From the NCBI GenBank assembly GCA_914767715.1, contig OU612067.1:23286162-23350161 (forward strand): DNA of 64,000 nt. Reading direction: 5' to 3'. A model generated the notes under the pieces. The model had not been told where the DNA came from and made no database searches. It was given only the letters and a program-made list of their open reading frames with translations. A program made the translations under genes and the position numbers. Below are positions 25,013 through 38,054 of this stretch, one piece after another (the stretch's first letter is position 1; every line of letters starts with the position of its first letter). This stretch comes from Membranipora membranacea (lineage: Eukaryota > Bryozoa > Gymnolaemata > Cheilostomatida > Membraniporidae).

Positions 25013-26443
25013 CGATATATAAAGTGTTTATTTGGCATATTATAAATGGTGAGAGAATATACCCACTTATATATATTATTTGCAGTATCGAGCTTCACAA
25101 CTTCTCTGCAGTTTACTAACAGTTTCTTCACCATGTGGCAAAAAACTTGAGTTGTAGATTAGAGAAGCTTTAAAAATAGAACAATACCAATACGTCTGTC
25201 TTTGAAGCGTTGAAGGTGTATAAAAAAATTCCCACAATGCAATCTTAGCCTGGAGTTCCTGTAAAAATCAGTTTCATTATTGACCTGGGAGGGAGGAGGG
25301 GTGAGTAAAATGTAAAGTTTTGTGTTTGGAGGTTTGTGTTTGGAAAGATAACATAACTAATGGCATGGGAGGCAGAGGGGGGCAAACTCGAAAAAAAACA
25401 TTAAAGATTAAAATTGAAAATAATTATTTTCAGAGGCATGAACTATTGTGTATCATTTGCCTGTGGTGTAGCTTTGCACAATGGCTCAGAAGTAATGATG
25501 GTTCTTGTGAGAGCTTCATGCCCTCAGCACAGAGATGAAGCCCAAATGATAGGACTAGCTGATCTAGACCAAGTTTGGTCGATTTGCCTGCACTCGGAGT
25601 TGCTCTTGATCCACTGGTCACGCCACGTGACCAGTTGAAGGGAGCAACTCGAACTGATCGGCTCTACAAATATCCTATACAACAGCTAACAAGTTATTAC
25701 ATCACTAGAACGGTTGTTCCCTCTATTGATGTTGCGGGATATTTGAAAAGCTGTGTATCAAGGGGCCTCGATACTCGACTTTTTGTAATATCACTCCCCA
25801 ACCACATAGCGAACAAACTTGTTCTAGTACAGTAGTGAGTAGATGATTGCCTCCTTCATTCTGGCGGTATCAGAAAAGTAATACTTAGATAGGATGTCAT
25901 CAAGCATAATGCAACAGCAATACACCAGGTGCAATGACACAGCTGAAAATACCACCTCACAGTGCACCAGGCCCTAAATACCGATTGTACAACTTATCAA
26001 TTGTGTCAAAATGCCACGCCAGGTTGAGCCAAATACATTTCAGGCCTACATCCCATATCCGAAAATGCCATTGCCCATATATCAGAATGCCAAAAAGCAT
26101 AAGAATCACAAGGAAGATGACTCTCAGATTGGATAGGACATGCTTTGTGTATGATGTTCTAATGGGACTACATTCATAATGGACCGAATGGTCGTAGGAA
26201 GATGGATAGGTAAGGGAAAAGAACATGCTACTTTAAAATTAACCCCACAGTCGGTATCATGTAACTGGACTGCGTTTATAACAATCATAACTCATCACAC
26301 CACAAATGGCAATACTCCTGTCACAAGTAGAACTCCTCACTACCATATTAATTGAGTTGGCGGCTGGTTAAGTTCTGCCCATAACGGTGAGGATTTGTCT
26401 ATTATGTGACTGGGGTGGTAAAAGTGTCAGGACTCAGCACACA
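25013..26443. other. Upstream of the ROCO ATG exon; one hairpin element, otherwise unassigned
   Basis: No convincing exon. Overlapping short open frames at 25320-26226 have no recognisable domain. The stretch 25560-25660 is a hairpin of the same family as the one at 38481-38590. Confidence 0.55.
25569..25660. repeat. Hairpin element (GGTCACG palindrome family), copy 1
   Basis: Inverted arms GGAGTTGCTCTTGATCCACT / AGTTGAAGGGAGCAACTC flank a CTGGTCACGCCACGTGACCAG core. The same core and the flanking TTTGCCTGCA occur at 38.48-38.59 kb, so this is a dispersed foldback-type repeat. Confidence 0.65.
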
Positions 26444-26451
26444 GTGAACAT

Positions 26452-28246
26452 CAGTGGTACTTTTGTACAGTGAGTAAGTGGAGCTCAGCTACACTTGGTT
26501 ATAAACACCCTTCTTGAAGTGGAGCTCAGCTCCACTTCAATTATTTTTATTCCCTGGATAAGCAGGGCTCTCAGCCTGGGAGGATTCGAAACCTGAGTTT
26601 TGATATTACCATGTTGCATAGTGGTATTTTAAAGGTGTAAAACGCCCTGAGCATAAACAGCTGAGGGTACGTCTGAGATGGCACTGAACTGAAATATTGT
26701 TGGGTGAAACACCTGAGATTTGAAGATTATGTGCAAAGAATAGCTGGCAAAGCAACTCAAAGAATGTATGTTGTTAAAAAAATATTGCATCTAAGTTTAA
26801 AGCCATTAGCTTTCATGATGTTCAAAAGTTGTGTAGTTTCCCTCTTTATGTATTTATTGTCTGCCTGATTTGCACACGAGCATAATTATGTACCATAGAC
26901 AAGAAATTACTAAGGAAAGTTTTTAATTTAATTGTTAAAGACAACTCCTTGATCACATCATACATAATTTTCTAAAGCGATGCCCTCAAATGCAAGTTCC
27001 ATACTCTAGTAACAAGTTCCTTTATTGACAAAGTATATGCATCCTTTTCTCGCAACATTTCCTGTTTGTGATAGCAAGTAAATCAATAAAAACCTAGAGC
27101 ATTTCTTGTAAACATAAAATCGTAAATAATTTTAGATTTGATCCAGATGAACCAATTAATATGGACTAACCAAGGCCGTCGCCAAAGGTGAAAATGAATC
27201 CATATGATGTTAAAATATGTTTGTAAAAGTATTGATTTGAAGGCGCCAGTATGAAAGGCATAACTAATGTAATTTGATGCTATTGAAATCATTGCCTGGA
27301 TTTATCCGGTTCACCTGCAAAATCACTTTTTTAACATGTCTAAAATTCCAATTTCTATTTAGCCATAATAATCTCTTTCGCAAATCTCTGGGATTGGCAG
27401 TTCAATAAGAGCATAGCTTATCCCAAATGAAATCAAATACCCAAAGCAAATACCACACATTATTCTCATGCGAAAGTTTGATGTTATCTTTATTATTCAT
27501 CTCAGTGTTGATATTCCATAACGCTTAGAAATCATTGTTTGATCATTGATTTAGAAATGACTTGAATAGGCAGCGCAGTGAGAGTATTATTACAGTGAGT
27601 GCAGTGAGAGGCATTATTAGTATAGGCAGTGCAGTATTATTTACATAGCTTATCACAACTAGAATCTAATACTGGATCATTCATTAATAATATGGCATAA
27701 ATTATTGTAAGGCAACATTTAGCATTGTTTATATATTATTCATCTCTGTCAACGAGCAAAATCTGAGTTTTTAGCTTACATTCTAAAATCCCCTGACTAG
27801 CCTGAGTTGAACCCAAAAATCTGAGTAACTCGGGCTAAACCTGAGTGGTTGAGAGCCCTGTCGAAAACAATGGGGAGTAAACTGTTCTCATGCTGGAGCC
27901 ATACTAATAGATGGTAAATACATTAATATTTGAGTGTTGGCTATGTGTTGTCAGTCCAGAAAAGTTATTTCTGCAACCGCCAATGGCAAGAAAATAGAGT
28001 ATAAAAGCAGAAGCATCTACAACAAATTATATCTGTTGCTGGGAAATGGGGATATCTGGCTCCCTCTGGCATAGCTACAAAAGACAGGTGATGTCAGAGG
28101 ATATTGGCTAACAATAAAGCTGCCCATTGGCAACCTCTACAGAAGGTTGCTGGCTAAAATTTGCTGGCTGGGAGGATTGATTGATGAATTGAAAAATATA
28201 AATAAGTAAGAGCTCCACTTCATTATCCCTTACAAAAGTACCACTG
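26452..28246. mobile_element. Non-autonomous hAT-like element, 1.8 kb
   Basis: Left end CAGTGGTACTTTTGTACAG…AAGTGGAGCTC is inverted at the right end (GAGCTCCACTT…TACAAAAGTACCACTG). The flanks GTGAACAT (26444-26451) and GCAAACAT (28247-28254) agree at 6 of 8 bases, as expected of an aged 8-bp hAT target duplication. There is no transposase reading frame. A second palindrome (GAAGTGGAGCTCAGCTCC) lies at 26515-26541. It contains a further CAGGG-ended candidate element at 26563-27860. Confidence 0.65.
26563..27860. mobile_element. Nested candidate hAT-like MITE
   Basis: Starts CAGGGCTCTCAG and ends TTGAGAGCCCTG, a perfect short inverted terminus of the CAGGG type common in hAT elements. Flanking 8-mers match only 5 of 8. 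The interior is AT-rich and non-coding. It lies inside the element at 26452-28246. Confidence 0.5.
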
Positions 28247-28254
28247 GCAAACAT

Positions 28255-29071
28255 TCAATCTCTTGGTATGTTGTGACATTCACAGCAGTTTGGTGCGAGT
28301 GACGCAATATTTTTGGCGTCAGTTGATACCTCCACACACAATTTTTAGAAGTTGAAATAGTATGACCACTTTTCATTCTTCCAATATACAAGGCAGAGGC
28401 ACTGCTCTTTTCCAAGTTAAGTTTCTATGCCAGGATTGAGGAGTTGAGCACTAGTCATATTCAATGCTTTACTTTATTTGAATATAGAGAGCGCTGTTTG
28501 TGATTAAGTATTTCGCAAGAAGGAAGTTCTTGATGGTTTCATTTATATCAGAATGGCTTTTCAAAGTATCCTAAACAATGTATTATATTGGCACATTGCC
28601 AGAGAGATTGTACGAATATGGCACAGTACTCTGTGTGATGTTACCAAAGATTATTACTAAAATGTCATGACTCATGGGGAGGAACTTGTAGGACATTCCT
28701 GTTAACTGTAGCGGAACCATAGAGTTATCTCTATGAGCGGAACTAACTCTGTATAAGATATTATTGTACTCCCACTTTATGTGATCTTTTATCCTTGGCT
28801 CATAACAAAATATATTACAGAATCAAATCGGTACTAGGTCAAAATAAGAAGACAGGCAATGGAAATGACAATGGCATCGTTCTATTCTGACTCCAAGATG
28901 GCCCCTCACCACTGAGCTAACTCTTGTCCCATTGTCCTTGACCATCACACACTTGAGCGGTAACCAGTTGATCGTCAACACTTAGGGTGTTGTCGCTCTG
29001 ACCTGATCAAACGGTGGCTACAGGTAACTGGTACTAGTCATATCGATATACAATCAGTAATATAGGCTCAC
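28255..29071. other. Intergenic, nothing recognised
   Basis: AT-rich sequence with scattered short open frames and no domain, RNA or repeat structure that I can support. Confidence 0.5.
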
Positions 29072-29195
29072 CTGGAATCAAGATTACACCTATCTAACTT
29101 GCTTTAGCACAATCCGCTTCGGTATAGAGCTATCCATGCAGCACCAAGTCATCTCTCCTAGCAGCCAGCCTCTAGGTTGACTCTTCTATACGGTA
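29072..29195 (-). other. Putative non-coding 5' exon A of the ROCO gene
   Basis: On the minus strand this stretch ends in ATTCCAG followed by GTGAGCC, a good donor. It resembles the stretch at 30871-30985, which ends at the same kind of donor. Neither has a long open frame (an ATG here reaches a TAG within about 20 codons). Since the ATG exon at 25009 begins with an acceptor, these are plausible alternative first exons from a duplicated promoter. The 5' limit is not defined. Confidence 0.4.
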
Positions 29196-29222
29196 AAAGT
29201 AATAAACTCCTCCTATGATTAA

Positions 29223-29600
29223 AGGGCCTGCTACACAGGCCGATGTTTGGCATCTATTAGCATCGACATAGGCTACGATGGGATCAACCTGCGCTCAACG
29301 ATGTGCATCGTATGCATCTATAGGCAACACCGGTCTGTTGGTGTTTCAGTCGACTTAGTCGGTCGATCCTCTCTTTTCATTGGCTGATGGGTTTATAGCA
29401 GTAACGCGCAAAAAGTATTTGGACTATTATTGTCTGTGATTGGTTAATAATGAGTCATGATTGTTAAATGGCCATACTGGGATATATAATCAGTCGACCA
29501 CAAGGTTGGCTGCATCTGCAAGTGTAGCACATGTTACGATGTTAGCATCGAGCACAGGTTGTTTGTAAGATGCAAAACATCGGCCCATGTAGCATGGCCT
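29223..29600. mobile_element. 378-bp Harbinger-like MITE with TAA duplication
   Basis: Terminal inverted repeats AGGGCCTGCTACACAGGCCG and the reverse complement of the right end AGGCCATGCTACATGGGCCG match over about 28 bp. TAA flanks the element on both sides (29220-29222, 29601-29603), the 3-bp target preference of PIF/Harbinger elements. The interior is non-coding. It sits just upstream of putative 5' exon A. Confidence 0.75.
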
Positions 29601-30870
29601 TAACCAATCCTTCATTCTAGGATTCTAGAATATTCGTTTCCTTTAGTGTTTGGTTTCTACTTTCTTGTTTGGGAATAAGGGTGATGTAATATGCAGGGAG
29701 TTTTGAACATAACTCTTGAGCTTTGGGATTTACCAAAAGTTCCCTGATAGATTGTGGCTCAAAATGAGTGCAATGCTCGCCGGAGACCTCTATTTGTTTT
29801 AGGATAATTTGGCAATGGATGATATTATTTTTTTAGAATCGATAGATTTCACAGAATATCATCAAGAATCATATATATCCTGTTGGCAGATTGACAGTGA
29901 GATTTATAAAAGAATGCCATGTAACAAACAAACATAGTCTCAATTGAATATTTATAGCCCTTTTGCGACAAGGAACTTATGTGCCAATTCAGTTTCAGTT
30001 TGTTTCATTATTAAAAGCTAGGAGTTTCAATGATTGACACTTTATTTTTTTGAGCCTCGATATAAAATTGGTTGCCCTAAAATATTGAGCAAACAGTTTT
30101 GTGAAGATTACAGGCGCATGGTGCAATGGCATGAACCACGCTCCTCGGCTGAAAAACAAGCCAGTCATTGAAGCTCCAACTAAATGGAGCCTGCTGTAAT
30201 ATTCTATATTTGGGACTAACTGCCTAACTATGAAATGCCCATGGGTAGACGTTTCTGAGAGAATTATCGCAAAGCGCCCTGGAGTTTTTGCAAGAAAATT
30301 TCCAACGCTCAATGACAACAATTGTCTTCCTGAGTGGATTACCTGATAGCTGACCAGTAGGTTCAGTTGTTATATCCCAATCACTGGTGGTTACTGTCTC
30401 TTCAACACTGCCTTCCTTATCCAGCTAGCTTTAGCGTGTTGTGAGGTTTCCTTAGCTCAAAGTAATCTATGTACACTCTCCCAACATTGACTCCAGTTGC
30501 TTCTCTCTTCGCTGTCACGGTTATGAGAAATCAACATTACTGAGTTACATTTATGACCTATGACCTTTAAAATAATGAAGCAGGATGTCTGGGCTTTCAA
30601 AATATATTGAGGGGTGTAACTGGACTGTATACCGTATACCGTGAGCCGTCTCAATCCTGCGATATCCATTTCTATAAGCATCAGTATTACTATCAAAACA
30701 TTAAACTATACATCAACTTGTTTTTGACAGGGATAAGGCCTTAGCTAGTTAAAAAAAATCATATTATTAGGGATGAATGCTTGATACTGTTATATCTGGA
30801 ACTAAGGGGTTTTAGAATAACCGATACAATACTATACCTAAACTCAATACAATCGATAGAACAGGCTCAC

Positions 30871-30985
30871 CTCAAATCACTGTTACAAATGTCTGACTTG
30901 CTCAAGCAAGATCTTCTCAGTACAGAGCTATCAGTGGATTGTCCTCTCTACTAGCCGCGAGCCTTCTGGGTGACTCTACAAGTAA
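30871..30985 (-). other. Putative non-coding 5' exon B of the ROCO gene
   Basis: Paralogue of the stretch at 29.07 kb, sharing a run of short blocks (for example AGAGCTATC and AGGCTCACCT on the plus strand) and the GTGAGCC donor. It would splice to the acceptor at 25010. The transcription start is not visible to me. Confidence 0.4.
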
Positions 30986-33034
30986 TATAATCCTCATATG
31001 AGTAATCTAGCTGTCCTCATGAGTATACATGTTGTACAGTAAGCAGTTATAAGTAGAGTCCCTTTCCTATTCTTGCCTTCTTCCTTTATTTTCTTTTGCT
31101 TTTCTGTCGGTTTTTATTTTCTGTTTTTGTTGTAGCGTCCTACAAGTTTTTGGTTGATTTGTTTGGATCCATAATTGTAATGATGTATATATATATGTAG
31201 TTGGTACAAAGGTATAATATGATTCCTCAGTACGAAATATGATAGTAGTCTGCACTATCTGGTTGCCGTTGTATGACTGACTGGTTTCTGGCTGAGTCAT
31301 ATTATTTATACCTTTGTATTCCAACTATATGTAAAAATGGGAGTTGCCTTAATTTATGTGTGGTGGGGCAACTCCAAAGTAATATATGATGGCTATTAGA
31401 ATTTGACTAATATTCAATATAGCATTATTCCGGCTCTTAAATGACCTAGTCCCTAGGTCACAGTCTACCTACACTATAAAACGAAAGATCTCTTGAAATA
31501 ATAATTGAGTTACTCTACCGTGTTTCACTATACCACCTGTATGCCGCTCCTCTCTGTATACCAACATCTTATCTATATATAAACAGTGCATATCTTGGGC
31601 TTTGACTGCCCGGCACCGTAGTCTGGTTTACTGACAAATGATTTCTTCTATAATAAAGCTGTGGGAGGAAAGGTTTTAGTGCATACATAAGAGCATACAT
31701 TTCAATGTGATTGTGGTACAATCCTCAATATGAGTGCTGCTTTAACATCAAGAGATAATCAACTTTTTCCAATCGTTTGAAACACACGGTCAGCAAGAAA
31801 TTTGTTTAGTATTATATACTATGTGAACTAAATTGGGGATAAATATGATACACTGAGTCATCTATCGTGGGGTGTGAAGACGTGCCTCTCTCTCTCTCTC
31901 TCTCGGTTCAGGCACGATTGAGTGTCTCTGAATTCGGGTGATCACAGATTTTTGACCACATAACCATGGTACCGGGTACTCATGTCTGGGCGTTGTAACG
32001 ATAGGCTCGTCACTTAGCTGATACTGATTTCCTATATCGGCATGTATACAAATTCTTTGTGGTGAAGATCATGATTACGGCTCATGATGGTACCCCCATC
32101 ATAGACTTATCAAACAGTGTTTGGTTGCTTGATAAAGTAGGTATTAATCATTCTGGCATAAAGGTCACTCTTCATTTCCTTTGCCTGTAACAATCTGTTG
32201 CTGGCCGACGAAGATATTTTAAGTGGGTTAATATATCTACCACCACAATAATAAAATAAGCATGATGATAGCAACACAAATCATGCAGCCAGACAGTTTA
32301 ATTGGGTTGTGCGATAAAGGTTTCACTGCCAAGCATCTACATAAATATAATTAATGGGTCATCAAAAGCTAGTTAACTCTATCTTTCCATTACCGACCCT
32401 TTTCTAATACGCTATGAAAGACATTCATTCTATACACACATACATATCATGATCATACATTCTCAGTATAAGTCATGTCGTTTGCTAAGTCAGGTCATGG
32501 ATATCCTGTAGACCCACCCGGCCGGGACCCCTGCGCAGAGGGTTTTTCACCCATTATTGTTTCAATTTATATGCTTTTGGTTCAAAAATTACATTTCTCT
32601 GAGGTGATAATTAATCAAACCTCCTAATGATACATTACATAGGTGATTCTACTTCCCAAGTAAATTGAATTAATCCTACATTGTATTTTAATTTGATACA
32701 CATTCTTTGAGATGAGAGCAAGGTAAAAATGATTAATTATCTTGAGAAGGCGAATATTTCCCTCAACAAACTCGACATACAACGCTCTATTTCAGCGATT
32801 TGGAATTCGGAGAAAATAAATCTTGTCATCCTCTAACAATCAAAAATGAAGCTCGATCATCGAATGGTAAAAATATAACGCTGTGGTTGAATCAAGCTAT
32901 CCAGACTTGATTTAATAAAAAGAAACCTAACAACAGTGAGGGACTCATTTTCAAAATTATCCTCAGTAGGGTCAGATATCGAGTGATTGCTCAGACTACC
33001 TCAGTAGCTGGTTATAAAAATCTGTGAAAATCGT

Positions 33035-33167
33035 AATGCTATGTTCAATGATGCAGGCTTTATGACATCTTGTAAGCCCTGCTTGTTAAAAAAATATATG
33101 CAACGCTATGGTCAATGATGCAGGCTTTTTGACATCCGGTCCGGCCCTAGTTGTTTAAAAATATATT
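33035..33167. repeat. Two-copy direct repeat, about 65 bp
   Basis: Two neighbouring copies share CTATG(T/G)TCAATGATGCAGGCTTT followed by GACATC and end in TTAAAAAAATATAT or TTTAAAAATATAT. Non-coding. Confidence 0.7.
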
Positions 33168-34350
33168 CCTGAGCCCCTAACCTCCATACCTGATAGAGGT
33201 GCATACTAGCTGAGCTCATTGTTACTGTAATAATGTTTATTAGCTGAGCTAATTATCTGTAATTACTTATATTGGCTCAACTGGATTATAACTGTAATAA
33301 CCTTGAGAGATAGAACTGGTATCACTACTGACTACCATTTACACCAACATTATATGGTGATAAAATACTGATATATCACCTGCCTGTTTCATGCAGATTA
33401 TAATTGCACAAAATATATTCCAGGTCATGTTACTGTCAGGGTGGGAAAAACCCTGTCTTAATTCAATGGCAGATTTAGATGTCGAACAATGAAAGACGCA
33501 GCACAGGATATGACGTCAATTCCGCCTTTGTGGAAAAAAGGCTATGTAGATTATGTGCTTCATAAGTCAGTTTCTTGTCCACGTAGAGTGGTACTTCTTT
33601 TCTGTCAAACCTGAAAATAGAGAAGCTAAGTCCGGCATGTGTGTTTATGACTCATCAAACCAGTTCAATTAAATATTTGATTATTGTTGGCAAAGTAACT
33701 TAGATGTATGTTAAGTGCCTTTTTTTAATCAGAGATCGGCAACCCTAAATGTCTCACAATTCCTCAGAACCTCACAGCAAGAAAATGTTACGATACTTAC
33801 TCATGAGGGTTACTCGTTTTCTGTGCAGACTGAAAACATGTCACTTGGATCTGTGATTCCTAAAACAGAACCATCTCTTATTACAGGTAGGTAAGTAATG
33901 GATATCTGAGCATGTCATGTAAGAGTCGCACTCCCAGCTGAAAGTGAGTAATTGAGGTATAAGAGCTCATCTTATGCTGGGTCAGAAAAAAAACCCTCAC
34001 TAAACCGACAAATAACGTAACACGAAAAATAGTCTACCTGTGTGGTTTTATCGATATTAAATACTGAAAAGATAACTCCAACAAAACAAGGATCCATCAT
34101 CTGATAGTCAGCCTGGGTTCTCACATCTACAACAAAAAAGGCGGGTTCATAATTGACATCAAAAGTAGTGAGTAAGAGAGGCTAGTAAAACACATCACAC
34201 TAGTCATGTTGTACAAATGTAGCCCAATGCTTTCGAACGAAGTATTACCAGTAACGTGTTGCAGAGAAGTATTAGTTATTCGAGTACAGATTTGCAAGAG
34301 AGCTCAGCTTTTACCGAGATAAAGTTTGTACTGATTTTGTTAAATTCACC

Positions 34351-37300
34351 CATAGACTTAATATACTACCTAGACAGGCCAATAGCATTCAATACTGTCC
34401 CACTTAAATAGCACGACATGACGTAATTAGTTTGTGCTGTGAGCCATAGTTTACTATATACCATTCAATGAAATAATGTGAAGAATCAAGGGACGCCGCG
34501 CATGATATCAGCTCTTGTCCGGCCCCTAATTATTTAAACACAGAGAAAATTTGTGAGTTTATGTAAAAGACCTTTCCGCACGAGATGATATAAACAATTG
34601 ACTCCTTAGGCGAATCCAAAGCGAGAACAGACCTGATAAGTTACAATCATTAGCCAATAAATATTGAAACAAATACAGCCGTCTACTCTTAACACTTCTA
34701 CCACTACTATTCAAATGCACAGAATACCCACAACACAGTATCACAAATATTTTGTTGGATGAGCCAGATCAAAGCACCACCACCATCATCATAGATTTTT
34801 GCATAAATATTCCTAGTCATGACTGAGCACAACCTGCTCAGCTTGGATTCCTTGTTACAAGTTTTTACTGCAATTTTTTTGTCGCTTCATGAGGAAGAAT
34901 AGATCTGTGCTGGAAATTGAGTATGCCAACTCCAGATATGTATGTATGATGAAGCTAGGGTAAGTGACATATATATATATATATATAAAGTCTTTGGTAA
35001 TCTCTCATCCATGAAATAATATAGTAAATCAAGACACGCAGGGTATAATACCAGCCAAATTATATTAGATCTGTTTTAATTTATGAGATAAAAATTATCA
35101 AAACAAATACAGCCCTGTACTTAACCACTTTTATCACTACATGACAAAACAGAGGGCTGTTACTGCGGGATTATACTAATTTATGAGGGCACGACCAAGG
35201 CTAACGACCAAGGCTAACGGCTACCACTATTGCTGTTGTGGGCACGACAAAAATTAGAAATACTACCACTATCAGCGAGCATTGCAAAGTTAGATATGAC
35301 TGGTTGCAGTATACGTTAAAATTAATCAAATTAGTAGAGCAATGTAAGCTAACCACTTCTTACACCTACTTATCAAAAAAAATATATACTGTGGGATTAT
35401 ACTGAATTTTGTGGATGGGTCAAAGACTAGAAAACTACCACTATCGGTGATTGCTGCAAAATTTCCAAACGAGACACTATCACTATCAGCGATCGCTGAA
35501 AATTAGATTTGACTGAGTCACTGAACACAATAAGCCTGCTCAGTTTGGAGCGCTTATTGTCAGTGTTTGCTGCGAGTTTGGTTGTTTCATGGTGTATTCT
35601 GACCAGCGTATATCTCTTCACTTTTAGGGGTTTGTAGATAGTGTTGGAAGGATTGGAAAATTGTTGGGATAGCATCCTTTTTGAGCAAAGCTCTCCCACC
35701 CACACCAGGAGGCCTTCTAAATGTATCTCGTTTCAAATGTTCGCTACATAGAACAGCATATTTGGATGGAGTCCAGTTCTTGCGTTAAATGGCCGAAACC
35801 CATACCTTTAGTCTCTCCTCGTTATTTCTGGGGAAGGCGTGGAAGCTTAAATTAGGATTTCCTGCCGGGGTATTTCCACAGCCGTAGGCAGCACACCAGT
35901 TTCTAGATGACTTTTTTAAAAGCATCACAAATGATAACATATACAAATAATTATCATTAAACTACAGCTTTTGATATGATAAACAGAAATTGTCAAATCA
36001 ATTTCATAGGAGCATCAGCATGGCCAAGAAAGATTTGCGAGATCACCGATTAAGTCTACTCACACTTTTTGACTGCTGTGCCAGTTCTGAGTTAGATATT
36101 TCGGGAGTAAATCAGAATTGTCATCTCAAATAGTTTCCCTCCAGCCCCCCCCCCCCGCCCCATCACTATCGTTCCACCTTTTTTTTCTTACATTCAAATT
36201 TTATCACACCCATCGATTATTATTTACTATGTCTATAGCCTTAAATTTATGTGCATGTATAGAAGGATGTGGGTATTATTATATGACAATATTTAATTGA
36301 TTTAGATCTTAGATGGATGGGACAAGCAGAAATTATGCCAAAAAATTCAATCCAATAAAGACGGAAATATGACAATGCATACATGAGAGCCACCACTGGG
36401 CTGTTTCTTACTTTATCATCTTGTGAAGTGGTAGCAGCAGGATTTTCATCTTGTGAAGATGAGGCAGCAAGATTATCATCTTGTGAAGATGAGGCAGCCA
36501 GATTATCATCTTGTGAAGACGAGGTAGCAGGCTGTAGGCTCATTTAAAAATAGATTTCCTATAAACTGAGCGGCGTGGGTATTATATCCAGAACCTCTAT
36601 GTTTGCCTTGTATCTCGCAACTGATGATAGTAAAATTGCAGCTGGGCTTACTTGTGAAGATGAGACAGCAGGCTGCAGGACGCAGGTTCACGTTATATAA
36701 ATAAATAATCTCAACGAAGTATGAATATTAAAACCAGTAACCACTTTGTTTACATAGTATCTTTCATCTTCTGTTTCAGTACAGGGCTGTATTTGTTTTG
36801 ATAATTTGTATCTCATAAATTAAAACAGATCTAATATAATTTGGCTGGTATTATACCCTGCGTGCCTTGATTTACTATATTATTTCATTGATGAGAGATG
36901 ACCATAGACTTAATATATATATATATGTGCCACGTACCCTAGCTTCATGATACATACATACATACCTGGAGTTGGCATACTCAATTTCCAGCACAGATCT
37001 ATTCTTCCTCAAGAAGCGACAAAAAAATTGCAGTAAAAACTTGTAACAAGGAATCCAAGCTGAGCAGGTTGTGCTCAGTCATGACTAGGAATATTTATGC
37101 AAAAATCTATGATGATGGTGGTGGTGCTTTGATCTGGCTCATCCAACAAAATATTTGTGATACTGTGTTGTGGGTATTCTGTGCATTTGAATAGTAGTGG
37201 TAGATGGCTGTATTTGTTTCAGTATTTATTGGCTAATGATTGTAACTTATCAGGTCTGTTCTCGCTCTAGATTCGCCTAAGGAGTCAATTTTTATACCAT

Positions 37301-37546
37301 CTCGTGCGGAACGGTCTTTTACACAAACTCACAAATTTTCTCTGTGTTTAAATAATTAGGGGCCGGACAAGAGCTGATATCATGCGCAGCGTCCCTTGAT
37401 TTTTCACATTATTTCATTGAATGGTATATAGTAAACTATGCCTCACAGCACAAACTAATTACGTCATGTCGCGCTATTTAAGTGGGACACATTATGATCA
37501 GTGAAGCATAAGCATTGTCCTGTCTAGGTAGTATATTAAGTCTATG
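34351..37546. mobile_element. Complete foldback element with ~770-bp inverted arms
   Basis: The left arm (34351-35120) and right arm (36779-37546) are near-perfect reverse complements, both ending in CATAGACTTAATATACTACC. An exact 8-bp duplication AATTCACC flanks the element (34343-34350 and 37547-37554). The arms carry matched blocks such as CTGAGCACAACCTGCTCAGC and GGCCGGACAAGAGC. The 1.65-kb centre has no transposase; it holds weaker copies of arm sequence and a short tandem repeat. The 8-bp duplication fits hAT or other 8-bp-target superfamilies. The ends were mobilised as a unit, probably by an enzyme encoded elsewhere. Confidence 0.88.
36405..36540 (-). repeat. 30-33 bp tandem repeat inside the foldback centre
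   Basis: About four units of ATCATCTTGTGAAGATGAGG type. Read on the minus strand they give a repeated SSQDDNLAA peptide within an open frame (36247-36543). The frame may be chance because the unit length is near a multiple of three. No protein family is recognised. Confidence 0.6.
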
Positions 37547-37914
37547 AATTCACCCCACTATCATACAAGTGAGCCTAATAAATAAGAGGATATCGTAAAT
37601 TGGAGTTGTGTCCTCATTGAACCTTTTAGTCAAAAGACAGACAACTCCTGTTTGTAGTTCACTTCTCGAGCAGGAGGTAATGCGCCGGAAATTCAACCAG
37701 GTTGCAATTTATGTCATTTTATCATCAATCACATTTCACTTGATAATCCAATGCCACTGACAGCAAACCAGCACAATGGAGAAAGCACATAAGAGATAAG
37801 AGAATCTTTCGATGGAAATCATGCGGCCCTTTTATGTGTACCACACTAGTTGCAGACAGCTAACCTATGGCTAACTTAATATCAACATCACGTCAATAAT
37901 CGCCAATCAGCAGA

Positions 37915-38053
37915 GTATATATATCATATATAATTATATACATACATATAATTGAATATAATATATATATCATATATAAGTATATACATACATATAATTG
38001 AATATAATATATATATCATATATAAGTATATGCATACATAAAATTGAATATAA
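37915..38053. repeat. Three copies of a 46-bp AT-rich repeat
   Basis: Consecutive copies of a unit containing ATATATCATATATAAGTATA, then CATACATATAATTGAATA. Copies differ by a few bases. Non-coding. Confidence 0.8.
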
Positions 38054-38054
38054 T

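Larger units (their letters stand above)
29604..34342. other. Intergenic, mostly unassigned
   Basis: AT-rich. Besides putative exon B, I see a CT microsatellite at about 31888-31905, a hairpin at 31340-31373 (GGAGTTGCC … GGCAACTCC), and a degenerate 65-bp direct duplication at 33035-33167. An open frame of 108 codons on the minus strand (29995-30321, containing TPGRFAIILSETSTHGHFIV) has no domain I recognise and no clear splice context. Confidence 0.5.

Noticed and set aside
29995-30321. 108-residue minus-strand frame as a gene
   Set aside because: No recognised domain, no clear splice context; could be chance.
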